Assembly (NCBI RefSeq): GCF_000381885.1
Contig: NZ_KB907211.1
Coordinates: 434,001-498,000, forward strand
DNA from: Actinomadura atramentaria DSM 43919
Lineage (GTDB): Bacteria; Actinomycetota; Actinomycetes; Streptosporangiales; Streptosporangiaceae
DNA length: 64,000 nt
Direction of reading: 5' to 3'
Each line of letters starts with the position of its first letter. The stretch's first letter is position 1. A model generated the notes under the pieces. The model was given only the letters and a program-made list of their open reading frames with translations. It was not told the origin of the DNA and ran no database searches. Shown here piece by piece: positions 54,922-63,232 of this stretch. Made by a program: the position numbers and the translations under genes.

Positions 54922-56534
54922 CGGGCGTCCGCCGGGACGGCACCGGCGGCGGCGAGGCGGCCGAGCGTCGCCGCGCACACCTTGCCGGTGGGGCCGAGCG
55001 GCAGTTCGGGCAGGACCAGGAACCGTTCGGGGAGCTGCCGCGCGTCGATCCCGCGTCCGCGCAGGTGAGCCAGGAGTTCGGCGGGCGGCGGGCAGGCGGC
55101 GCCCCGGCGCGGCGCGACGCACGCGCACATGCGTTCGCCGAGGTCGGCGTCCCCGACCGGCACGCAGTACGCGTCCGCGACGTCGGGGTGGGCGGCGAGC
55201 GCGCGTTCCACCTCGACGGGGGACAGGGTGACGCCGCCGCGCAGCACCACGCGGCGCAGCCGGTCCAGGACGCGCAGCGCGCCGTCCGAGTCCAGGACGC
55301 CGAGGTCGCCGGTCCGCACCCAGCCGCCGTCCGCGCGGTACCGGGCGTCCAGGTCGGGCGCGGCGACGTAGCACAGCGGCGTCATCGGGCCGCGCGCCCA
55401 GATCTCGCCGGGGGAGCCGGGCGGCAGCGGGCGTCCGGCCTCGTCGCGGACGCTGATCTCGGCGACGTCAGGGTCGGGTGTTCCGGCCAGGTCCGGCTCG
55501 AAGCGGTCCGGATCGCGGCCGGTGTGGCAGTTCACCCCGTCGCTGGACCCGTACACGTTGACGGGCGGGAGCCCGAACCGCCGCACGCACGCGTCCCGGA
55601 CGTGCCGGTGCAGCGGCCCCGCGCTGGACACCACGACGCGCAGCGACGACACGTCGGCGGCGGTCGGGGAGTCGGCCATCCGGGCCAGCATCGTCGGGAC
55701 GCCGAACAGGTGCGTCGGCCGGTGCCGCTCCACCGCGCGCAGCGCCGCGTCCGCGTCGAAACGCGGCAGCAGCACCAGCGTGCCGCCGAGCCGTGCCAGC
55801 AGCACCGACCCGAGCGACCCGTACGACGACGCCAGCGACGGCAGCACCAGCGCCCGTGCCGGCTCCCCGCCGGTCAGCGCCGCGAGGTAGTTGCCGCGCC
55901 CGCCCGCCAGCGCGTCGTGCGAGTAGGCGACCATCTTCGGCTCGGCCTCCGACCCGGACGTGACGAGGACGCGCGCGGGCGCTCCCGCGTCCGGGCACGC
56001 GGGCCGGAAGCGGCGCACCGCCGCGCCGTCCACCGCCGCCAGCGACCGGCCGCCCGCGTCGCCCGGCGTCCACCGCGCGGTTCCGGCGGGGACGTCCGGC
56101 GCGTCCGGCCCGGCGATCAGCGCCGCCGCGCGGGACCGGGCGAGCAGCCGCGCGACGTCGCGCGGCCCGCGCGTGTGCGGGATCGGCAGCGCGACCGCGC
56201 CGAGCGCCGCGACCGCGAGTTCCGCGACGACCGCGTCCCGCCCGTTCGGCAGCAGGATCGCGATGACGTCGGCGGGGCCGTGCCCTCCGGCGCGCAGCGC
56301 GGCGGCGGCGCGGCGGACCCGGCGGTCGAGCGCCGCGTAGTCCAGGACGCCGAAGTCGTCCACGACGGCGGGCCGGTCGGGCGCCGCGGCGGCGTGCGCG
56401 GCGAACAGCGTGTAGAGGTCCCGGCCGGGGCACGCGCCGCGCGCCCGCCACGCCGCGCGCAGCCCGGCGGGGACGAGGTCGGGCAGCGCGACGCCGTGGG
56501 CGGACGTCCACGGCCGGGCGTCGGCGGTCGTCAT
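54918..56534 (-). CDS. Adenylate-forming ligase (ANL superfamily), first
   Basis: This 538-residue protein has the ANL plan: N-box LVTSGSEAEPKMVAYSH (P-loop variant with SGSEAEPK for SGTTGxPK), YGSSDGVNCHTG, GWVRTGDLGVLDSDG and a C-terminal LPLGPTGKV with the catalytic Lys. It likely activates a carboxylic acid as AMP ester, then CoA thioester. The Glu-Ala in place of Thr-Gly in the P-loop is unusual. A second ligase follows in the same train. Confidence 0.88.
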   Translation of the reverse strand: MTTADARPWTSAHGVALPDLVPAGLRAAWRARGACPGRDLYTLFAAHAAAAPDRPAVVDDFGVLDYAALDRRVRRAAAALRAGGHGPADVIAILLPNGRDAVVAELAVAALGAVALPIPHTRGPRDVARLLARSRAAALIAGPDAPDVPAGTARWTPGDAGGRSLAAVDGAAVRRFRPACPDAGAPARVLVTSGSEAEPKMVAYSHDALAGGRGNYLAALTGGEPARALVLPSLASSYGSLGSVLLARLGGTLVLLPRFDADAALRAVERHRPTHLFGVPTMLARMADSPTAADVSSLRVVVSSAGPLHRHVRDACVRRFGLPPVNVYGSSDGVNCHTGRDPDRFEPDLAGTPDPDVAEISVRDEAGRPLPPGSPGEIWARGPMTPLCYVAAPDLDARYRADGGWVRTGDLGVLDSDGALRVLDRLRRVVLRGGVTLSPVEVERALAAHPDVADAYCVPVGDADLGERMCACVAPRRGAACPPPAELLAHLRGRGIDARQLPERFLVLPELPLGPTGKVCAATLGRLAAAGAVPADAR

Positions 56535-58135
56535 GCGGGCTCCCTCGGGTCGGTGAAGGTCCACGGGGCGCGGGCGTGCGCGACGCCGTCCGCGTCCCGC
56601 TCGAACAGCGCGGCGCACGCGCCCGGCTCGGCGGCCGCCGGCACGTCCGGCGCGGCGGACGGGGCGGCGTAGGGGGCGGCGCGCAGCAGCCGGGCCGCGT
56701 CCGTCAGCGCCGTCTCCACGACGACGCCCGTGCCGCTCCGCGCCCGCGCGAGCAGCCCCGCGAGGACGCCTTCGGCGCAGATCAGCGCGCCGAGCACGTC
56801 GGTGACGGTCAGCAGCGTCGGCGCGCCGCCCAGCAGCGCCGCGACGCCGGTGTGCGCCTGCACGAGGTAGTCGGTGCCGAGCGGCCGCGGCGCGGGCGGC
56901 GTCTCGGCCCAGCCGCCCGCGTGCGCGCGGACCAGCGCGGGCGCGGCGGCGGCGAGGTCGGCTTCGGTCAGCCCGAGCCGCGCCGCGCGCCCCGGCGGCC
57001 AGTTCTCCAGGAACACGTGCGCGGACGCGGCGAGCCGCAGCGCCGCCGCGCGGCCCGCCGGGCTCTTCAGGTCCGCCTCGACGGCCGATTTGCCCCGGTT
57101 CAGCGCGCGGAACCGCGCCGAGCCGCCGCCGACGAGCGGCGGGACGCCGCGCAGCGGGTCGCCGCCGGGCGGTTCGAGGCGGACGACGTCCGCGCCGAGC
57201 AGCCCGAGCACATGCCCGGCGAGCGGCCCCTGCACGCGAGTGGCCGACTCGACGACCCGCAGCCCCGCCAGCGGCTTCCGCGCGCCCGGCGACAGCGCGG
57301 GCAGGGCGGGCCGCGCTGGGCCGCCGTCGTCCAGCTCGCGCAGTCGCCACGGGGACGCGGGCGGCGGCGGCAGCGGCGCGTCCGCCGCGCGCACCGCCAC
57401 GACGCTGACGCCCGCCGCGTCCGCGGCGGCCCGGACGGCCGCGTAGCCCACCGCCGCCGTCGCGTCCGCGAGCGCCGGGGGCAGCGCGCACGTCGCCGTC
57501 GCGAACCGCCGCTGGAACGGCGGCCACCCGGCGGCCACCGCCGCCCGGTCCGCGCCGAGCGCCGTCCAGAACCGCAGCCAGTCCTCGGCGTCCAGGGTCT
57601 CGATCTCGAACCGGACGCCGTCCGCCGAGCGGAACGGCGGCGTGCGGCCCCCCGCCGCGACCCGCTCGCCCGCCGAAGCGACCGCCGCGTACTGGGTGAC
57701 GGCCAGCGCCGCCGCCCCCGCCACCGACGTCGCCGCGCGCACCGCCGTCCCGCCGCGCAGCGCCGCGAGCGCGCCCGCGAGGACGGCCTGCGCCGCGAGC
57801 ACGCCCGCGCACACCGACGCGAACGCCACGCCGAGCGCGCGCGGCCCGCCGGTCGCGCGCCCGTGGACGCGCATGAGCCCGCACGCCGCCTGCACGTCCG
57901 CCTCGGACGCCAGCGGCAGGCCCGACGCGCCCGCCCAGGAGATCGCGCACTCCGGCCCGTCCGCGAGGCGCAGCAGCCCGGCGTCCGCGCCCGGCACCGG
58001 TGCGCCGCCCGCCTCGACCGCGCAGCCGAGCGACCGCAGCCGGTCCGCCGCGACGCGCAGCGCCGTCGAGTCCCCGAACGCCCGGACGACCGTCCCCGCC
58101 AGCGGCGACGCCACCGGCGGCGCGGTCACGTCCAC
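56531..58135 (-). CDS. Rearranged class III CoA transferase-like protein
   Basis: The 534-residue protein appears to carry CaiB/BaiF segments out of order. Residues 1-270 resemble the back part of a CoA transferase (FRSADGVRFEIETLDAEDWLRFW, WPPFQRRFATATCALPPAL). After a Pro/Ala linker, 285-534 resemble the front part: LAGLRVVESATRVQGPLAGHV, RLEPPGGDPL, NRGKSAVEADLK and a possible catalytic Asp in LLTVTDVLGALICAEG. It may be a tandem fusion with one decayed half, or a permuted form. GTG 58135 follows GGGAG; a GTG at 58129 is an alternative. Confidence 0.72.
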   Translation of the reverse strand: MDVTAPPVASPLAGTVVRAFGDSTALRVAADRLRSLGCAVEAGGAPVPGADAGLLRLADGPECAISWAGASGLPLASEADVQAACGLMRVHGRATGGPRALGVAFASVCAGVLAAQAVLAGALAALRGGTAVRAATSVAGAAALAVTQYAAVASAGERVAAGGRTPPFRSADGVRFEIETLDAEDWLRFWTALGADRAAVAAGWPPFQRRFATATCALPPALADATAAVGYAAVRAAADAAGVSVVAVRAADAPLPPPPASPWRLRELDDGGPARPALPALSPGARKPLAGLRVVESATRVQGPLAGHVLGLLGADVVRLEPPGGDPLRGVPPLVGGGSARFRALNRGKSAVEADLKSPAGRAAALRLAASAHVFLENWPPGRAARLGLTEADLAAAAPALVRAHAGGWAETPPAPRPLGTDYLVQAHTGVAALLGGAPTLLTVTDVLGALICAEGVLAGLLARARSGTGVVVETALTDAARLLRAAPYAAPSAAPDVPAAAEPGACAALFERDADGVAHARAPWTFTDPREPA

Positions 58136-59712
58136 CGGCCGCTCCCGTGCGTCTCCGTCCCCAGCCCCAGCCGCTCGCGCAGCGCCGCCCGCCGGACCTT
58201 CCCGGTGCCGGTGCGCGGCACCGCGTCCCAGTCGAGGACGACGGGTTCGGCGAGTTTGGGCAGGTCCAGCGTCGCGTCCCGCCACCGCGCCGCGTCGAGC
58301 GCGTCCCCGTCCGTCACGACGACGGGCAGCGGCGGCGATCCGGGCGCGCCGAGGACGACGCACTCCAGAACCTCCGGCAGCCGGTCCTCGACCACGTCCT
58401 CCAGCTCGGCGCAGCTCCCCTCCGGGATCATGTCCGCCTCCCGGTCCAGCAGCAGGAGCCGCCCCGACCGCGTCAGCACCCCGATGTCCCCGGTCGCGAA
58501 CCACCGCCCGGCCCGCTTGCGGGCGAACCGCTCCGGCTCCCCGACGTACCCCTGGCACAGCGCCTTGGTGGCGCACACGACCAGGCCCTCGACGCCGCGC
58601 GGCACCGGCCGCAGCGTGCGCGGGTCCACGACGCGCAGCCGGGTGCGGCCCGCGACGGGCCGGCCGAGGTCGCGCGTCGTCGGGTGCCGTTCGCGTTCGG
58701 CGGCCAGCGCGCGCCGGGTGAGGAACCGGAACGTCAGCGGCCCGGTCTCGCTCTGCCCCCAGCCCTGCAGCCACACCGGCCGGGGCCGCCGCGTCGCCTG
58801 GAGGAACGCGCGGACGGTCGGCGGGTGGACCGCGTCGAACGTGCTGACGTACAGCCGCACGCGGCCGAACGGGTCGCCGCCGCCGCGCGCGTGCCGCCGC
58901 CAGCGGACGAACGTGGCCGGCTGCGCCTCCATGACCGTGGGCCGGTGCCGTTCCAGCAGCGGCCCGGCCTGCGCCCAGTCCGTCCCGGACACCGCGAGCA
59001 GCCGGTCCGGGCCGAGGGTGAGGACGCTCGCCGTCCACGCCAGCGCGCGGCCGTGCGCGAACGAGAACGCGCCCGCCACGACGTCGTCGGGCCGCGCGCC
59101 GAGCAGCGGCCAGCGGTGCGCCTCGAACCCGGCGAGCCGCCGCAGCAGCGTCCGCGTCGAGTGGACGACGAGCTTGGGCACACCGGTCGTCCCGGACGTG
59201 TGCAGGACCACCAGCGGATCGTCCACCTGCGGCCGGTGCGGAGCGGGGGCCTGCGCGCCGTGGACGTCGTCCAGCGTCAGCACGCCCTCGGGCGCGTCGC
59301 CGCCGAGGACGAGCGTCCGGGCCGCCGCCCGCCGCGCCGCCAGCCGCTCCGGATCGGCCACCAGCAGCGCGGGACCGAGCCGCCCCAGCAGCGTCTCCAC
59401 CGTCTCCGCGTCCAGATGCCCCGACAGCGGGACCGGCACCGCGCCGATCCGCGCCGCCGCGCAGCACAGCAGCACCGTGTCCCAGTGGTTGCGCTTGTGG
59501 ATCGCGACCCGGTCGCCGCGCCCGGCCCCGGCGGCGGCCAGCCAGCCGGCGGCGTCCCGGACGAGCCCGGCCAGCGCGGGGACGTTCAGCACCGTCCCCC
59601 GGTCCGGCGCGAGGTCCAGCGGCCGGTCCAGGTGGACGGTCGTGCGCGTCCCGCGCTCGGCGAGGTCGTCGAACAGCGTGCCCAGCTCGATGCGCCTGGC
59701 GAGGAAGTCCAT
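58126..59712 (-). CDS. Adenylate-forming ligase (ANL superfamily), second
   Basis: This 528-residue ligase has the canonical P-loop LHTSGTTGVPKLVVHS, GWGQSETGPLTFRFL, WFATGDIGVLTRSG and the C-terminal Lys in RTGTGKVRRAAL. It should form an acyl-AMP and then an acyl-CoA or acyl-carrier thioester. Two different ligases beside one CoA transferase suggest that two acids are activated and joined, or activated in sequence. Its start codon directly abuts the FAD oxidoreductase stop. Confidence 0.9.
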   Translation of the reverse strand: MDFLARRIELGTLFDDLAERGTRTTVHLDRPLDLAPDRGTVLNVPALAGLVRDAAGWLAAAGAGRGDRVAIHKRNHWDTVLLCCAAARIGAVPVPLSGHLDAETVETLLGRLGPALLVADPERLAARRAAARTLVLGGDAPEGVLTLDDVHGAQAPAPHRPQVDDPLVVLHTSGTTGVPKLVVHSTRTLLRRLAGFEAHRWPLLGARPDDVVAGAFSFAHGRALAWTASVLTLGPDRLLAVSGTDWAQAGPLLERHRPTVMEAQPATFVRWRRHARGGGDPFGRVRLYVSTFDAVHPPTVRAFLQATRRPRPVWLQGWGQSETGPLTFRFLTRRALAAERERHPTTRDLGRPVAGRTRLRVVDPRTLRPVPRGVEGLVVCATKALCQGYVGEPERFARKRAGRWFATGDIGVLTRSGRLLLLDREADMIPEGSCAELEDVVEDRLPEVLECVVLGAPGSPPLPVVVTDGDALDAARWRDATLDLPKLAEPVVLDWDAVPRTGTGKVRRAALRERLGLGTETHGSGRWT

Positions 59713-61080
59713 CTACGCGCCTCCGGTCGGGGAAGTGGGCCGGGCGGCCGACCGCCCGGCGAGGTGGGCCAGGACGCGCTCGGCGGCCTGCGCCCCGGAC
59801 GCGACCGCGCCCTCGCTGCACGGCCGCAGCGCCGTCCAGTCGCCCGCGTACTCGACGGCCGCCGCGGGCCGCGCGGCGAACCCGGCGCGCAGCGCCAGCG
59901 CGCGCGGCGCGGCCTCGGGCAGCCCGTGCCGGAACCGGTGGACGAGCACGTGCTCGACCCGCGCGCCGAGGCCGGGGACGAACCGTTCGGCGCGGGCCGT
60001 CAGCAGTTCGGCGACCGCGTCGTCCGGCTCGTCGAACAGCTCGGCGGTGCCGCGCGGCGACGTGATCAGCGAGACCAGGCCGCGTCCGGCGGGCGCGCGG
60101 CCCGGATGCTTGCGGTGGTCGGCGGTGACGACGCCCAGCAGCGGGTCGTCGGCCGCCGGGACGAGCGTGGCGAACCGGGCCGCGCCGCGCGGGGCGAGCG
60201 GCGCGGACAGCACGAGGCTGACCCGCAGCATCGGCGCGTACCCGCATTCGGCGAGGTAGTCGCGGACGGCGGGCGCGGCGTCGTCATGGAGCCGCGCCGC
60301 GACGGGCGCGGGCACCGCGAGCACGGCCGCCCGCGCGGTGACGGCGCCGCGCGGCGAGTCCAGCCGGACGCCCCCGCCGCGCCGCGCCACCCGCGTCACC
60401 GGATGCCCGGTGACGACGTCCAGCCGCCGGGCGAGGGCCCGCGCGAGGGTGTCCATCCCGTCGCGGTAGGTGTGCCACGTGTGCGACGCCCCGGCCGTGA
60501 CCAGGTGCGCGGCGAACGGCGCGGCGGCGGACCGCTCGGGGTCCCACCCGAAGAACCCGCCGACGAGCGGGTTCACCAGCCGGTCGCGCAGCGCCGGATG
60601 GTACGGCCGCACCAGGTCCGCGACGGTCCGCGCGCCGAGCCGGGCGCGCTCGGGCCGCTGCGGGTCCAGCCCGCCGATCCGCGCGAGCCGCGCCTGCAAC
60701 CGGACGAGGTCCAGCCGGGCGCGCGGCGGCAGCCCCGCGCCGGTCAGCAGCCCGAGCGGGCGGCCGACGTGCGGCCGGGCGCGCCCGCCGCGCCACACCG
60801 CGAGCGCGTCCCCGACGCGGGGGACCGCGCCCGGCTCGGCGTCCAGGCCGAGCGCCGCGATGAGCCGCCACGTCGCCGGGTAGCCCGCGCGGGACGGGAA
60901 CATCTCCGCGCCCGTGTCGATCACGCAGCCGTGCGCGCGGACGGTCCGCATCCGGCCGCCCACCGCGTCGGCGGCCTCGAGGACCCGGACGGTGCGGCCG
61001 GTGCGGGCCAGCGCGTACGCGGCGGCGAGCCCGGCCGGGCCCGCCCCGACGACCGCGACGTCCACGTCGGCGCCCGTCAT
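59713..61080 (-). CDS. FAD-dependent amine-oxidase/phytoene-desaturase-like oxidoreductase
   Basis: The 455-residue flavoprotein has the dinucleotide start VAVVGAGPAGLAAAYALARTG with VLEAADAVGGRMRT, and a C-terminal EYAGDW-type FAD contact. This GR2-family plan is shared by protoporphyrinogen oxidases, phytoene desaturases and amine oxidases. Next to a UbiA prenyltransferase, an isoprenoid or prenylated aromatic substrate is plausible. ATG 61080 overlaps the UbiA stop by 4 bp. Confidence 0.88.
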   Translation of the reverse strand: MTGADVDVAVVGAGPAGLAAAYALARTGRTVRVLEAADAVGGRMRTVRAHGCVIDTGAEMFPSRAGYPATWRLIAALGLDAEPGAVPRVGDALAVWRGGRARPHVGRPLGLLTGAGLPPRARLDLVRLQARLARIGGLDPQRPERARLGARTVADLVRPYHPALRDRLVNPLVGGFFGWDPERSAAAPFAAHLVTAGASHTWHTYRDGMDTLARALARRLDVVTGHPVTRVARRGGGVRLDSPRGAVTARAAVLAVPAPVAARLHDDAAPAVRDYLAECGYAPMLRVSLVLSAPLAPRGAARFATLVPAADDPLLGVVTADHRKHPGRAPAGRGLVSLITSPRGTAELFDEPDDAVAELLTARAERFVPGLGARVEHVLVHRFRHGLPEAAPRALALRAGFAARPAAAVEYAGDWTALRPCSEGAVASGAQAAERVLAHLAGRSAARPTSPTGGA

Positions 61081-62078
61081 GCCGCCCCCGCCGCGAGGTT
61101 CGCGACGACCAGCAGCACGACCGTCACGCGGTGCGCGTGGATCGCGATCCGCCGGGCGCGCAGGATGTCGCCGCGCACGCCGATCACCAGGTGCGCGGCC
61201 CGCATCGCGACGACCGGCGCCAGCACGGCCGCGAACCACCACGGCGCGATCCCGGCGACCGGCGCGCCCACGACGAGCAGGACCTGCGCGGCCGTGACCG
61301 CCGCGACGAACATCCGGTGCGCCCGCGCCGACACCAGCGTCGAGACGGTGATCCGCCCGGCCGCGCGGTCGCCCTCGACGTCGTTGGTGTTGGAGTACAG
61401 CCCGAACAGCAGCGGCCCGGACCCGAACAGCACCGCCTGCACCACCGCGAACGCGGGCGCGCCGCCGGTGAGCAGCCCGTACGGGACGAGCGTCCAGCCG
61501 ACGCCGAGGCCGATCAGGAAGACCTCCTGCCCGCCCCGGTAGCTGATCTTCGCGCCCCACGAGTACTGCACGGCCGCCGCCGCGCACACCGCCGCGAGCA
61601 CGACCGCCCACGGCGGCCGGTGCGGCGCCGCCGCGACGGCGACGGCCCACAGCGCCGCGCCGAGCCCGGCCGCCGCCCACGAGAACCGCAGCGCCTGCCG
61701 CTCGGTGAGCGTCCCGGCGACGAGCGGCTTGCGGGCGAGGCGGCGGCGGCGCGCGTCGGAGCCGTAGTTGGCGGCGTCGCTGCCGTCCCGGAAGCCGGTG
61801 ACGTCGTCGAAGCCGACCATCGCGGCGGCGACGGCGACCTCGGCGGCCAGCGTCAGCGCGAGCAGGCCGAGCGTGCCGCCGGTGAACCGCGCGGCGGGCG
61901 CGAGCAGCGCCCACACCACCGCGAGGCCGAGGTAGTAGTCGTAGATGTCGAGTTTGGCCAGCCGCACGTACGCGGCGAGGCCACCCGTGTCGCGGCCCGC
62001 GCGGCGCGCGCCGTGGCGGCCCGTGCTGCGGGTCAGGCTCCTCGAAAGGCCCCTGCCGCCGGTCAACTGGTCGGTCAT
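61077..62078 (-). CDS. UbiA-family prenyltransferase
   Basis: This 333-residue membrane protein has 8-9 membrane helices and the two Asp-rich motifs of UbiA enzymes: DDVTGFRDGSD (91-101, a variant of NDxxDxxxD) and NDVEGD (232-237). The first 35 residues are basic and soluble. UbiA enzymes join a prenyl diphosphate to an aromatic or other acceptor, or cyclise it. Overlaps both neighbouring genes by 4 bp. The acceptor may be made by the ligases and aminotransferases of this cluster. Confidence 0.9.
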   Translation of the reverse strand: MTDQLTGGRGLSRSLTRSTGRHGARRAGRDTGGLAAYVRLAKLDIYDYYLGLAVVWALLAPAARFTGGTLGLLALTLAAEVAVAAAMVGFDDVTGFRDGSDAANYGSDARRRRLARKPLVAGTLTERQALRFSWAAAGLGAALWAVAVAAAPHRPPWAVVLAAVCAAAAVQYSWGAKISYRGGQEVFLIGLGVGWTLVPYGLLTGGAPAFAVVQAVLFGSGPLLFGLYSNTNDVEGDRAAGRITVSTLVSARAHRMFVAAVTAAQVLLVVGAPVAGIAPWWFAAVLAPVVAMRAAHLVIGVRGDILRARRIAIHAHRVTVVLLVVANLAAGAA

Positions 62079-63232
62079 CGCGGCTCCCCGGATTCGTCGG
62101 CGAACGCGCACACCGCGTCGGCGATGCGCTCCGCCTGCGCGTCGGTCAGATGCGGGTACAGCGGGAGGGAGAGGTTGCGCCGGGCGGCGCGCTCCGCGTT
62201 CGGCCAGCGCGCGCCGGGCGGCGCGAACGGCGCGAACGCGGGCTGCTCGGGCAGCGTCCGCGGGTAGTACACGTGCGCGGTGACGCCGTGCGCGGCCAGG
62301 TGCGCCGCGAGCGCGTCCCGGCGGTCGGCCAGGACGGTGTAGACGTACGGGAACCGGCCGTCCCCGCCGACGGGCGGCGCGGCGACGCCGGCCAGTCCCG
62401 CGAACCGCCGCGAGTAGTAATCGCAGATCCGCGTGCGGCGGGCCAGCCGATCCTCCAGGCCCGGCAGCCGCCGGAGCTGGAACGCGGCCATGACCTCGTC
62501 GAACCGGCTGTTGCGCCCGACGCCCCGGTGGACGCGGTGGTGGACGAACCGGTGGACGCCGTCCTGCCCGTGGTTGCGCAGCATCCGCACCGCCCGGCCC
62601 AGCTCCGCGTCGCCGGTCAGCACGACGCCGCCCTCGCCGGGCATCCCGAACGTCTTGACCGGGACGAACGAGTAGACCCCCGCGTCGCCCCACAGCCCCG
62701 CCGGGCGGCCCGCGAGCGTCCCGCCCTGCGCGAGCGCCGAGTCCTCGACCAGGCGCAGCCCGCGCCGGTCGGCCAGCGCCCGGAACGCGGGCATGTCCGC
62801 CATCACCGAGAACAGGTGCCCGACGAGCAGCGCCTTGGTCCACGGCGTGACCAGCGCCTCGACGGCGGCCGGGTCGGCGGTGAGCCGCACCGGGTCGACG
62901 TCGGCGAACACCGGCCGCGCGCCGACCTCCACGACCGCCGACGCCAGCGGCGCGCAGCCGAACGCGGGCACCACGACCTCGTCGCCGGGCCCGACGTCCA
63001 GCGCGGTCAGCGCCAGCGCGAGCGCGGACGTCCCGCTGGAGCACGCGACGACGTCGGCCGCGCCGAGCCGGTCGCGCAACTCCTGTTCCAGCCGCGCGGT
63101 GTGCTCGCCGAGGATGAACTTCTGCGCGTCGCCGGTGCCGATCTCGCGGACGGTGTCCAGCAGGGCGTCCCGGTCGTCGGCGAACGTCCCGGGCGAGAAG
63201 AACGGGATCGCCGTGAGCGGCGGCGCGGTCAT
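62075..63232 (-). CDS. DegT/DnrJ/EryC1-family PLP aminotransferase
   Basis: The 385-residue enzyme has the family pattern: ACSSGTSALALALTALDVGPGDEVVVPAFGC split over the PLP phosphate site, LVEDSALAQGG (Asp contacting the pyridine N) and YSFVPVKTFGMPGEGG with the Schiff-base Lys. Members aminate keto-sugars or keto-cyclitols, or dehydrate them. ATG 63232 overlaps the next DegT gene's stop by 4 bp. Two DegT genes in tandem suggest two amination steps or a heteromeric pair. Confidence 0.92.
   Translation of the reverse strand: MTAPPLTAIPFFSPGTFADDRDALLDTVREIGTGDAQKFILGEHTARLEQELRDRLGAADVVACSSGTSALALALTALDVGPGDEVVVPAFGCAPLASAVVEVGARPVFADVDPVRLTADPAAVEALVTPWTKALLVGHLFSVMADMPAFRALADRRGLRLVEDSALAQGGTLAGRPAGLWGDAGVYSFVPVKTFGMPGEGGVVLTGDAELGRAVRMLRNHGQDGVHRFVHHRVHRGVGRNSRFDEVMAAFQLRRLPGLEDRLARRTRICDYYSRRFAGLAGVAAPPVGGDGRFPYVYTVLADRRDALAAHLAAHGVTAHVYYPRTLPEQPAFAPFAPPGARWPNAERAARRNLSLPLYPHLTDAQAERIADAVCAFADESGEPR

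Noticed and set aside
56576..60259. A plus-strand open frame of over 1200 codons opposite the biosynthetic train
   Set aside because: Composition is Arg/Pro/Gly/Ala-rich without domains, it has no ribosome site, and the minus-strand genes under it have clear enzyme motifs.
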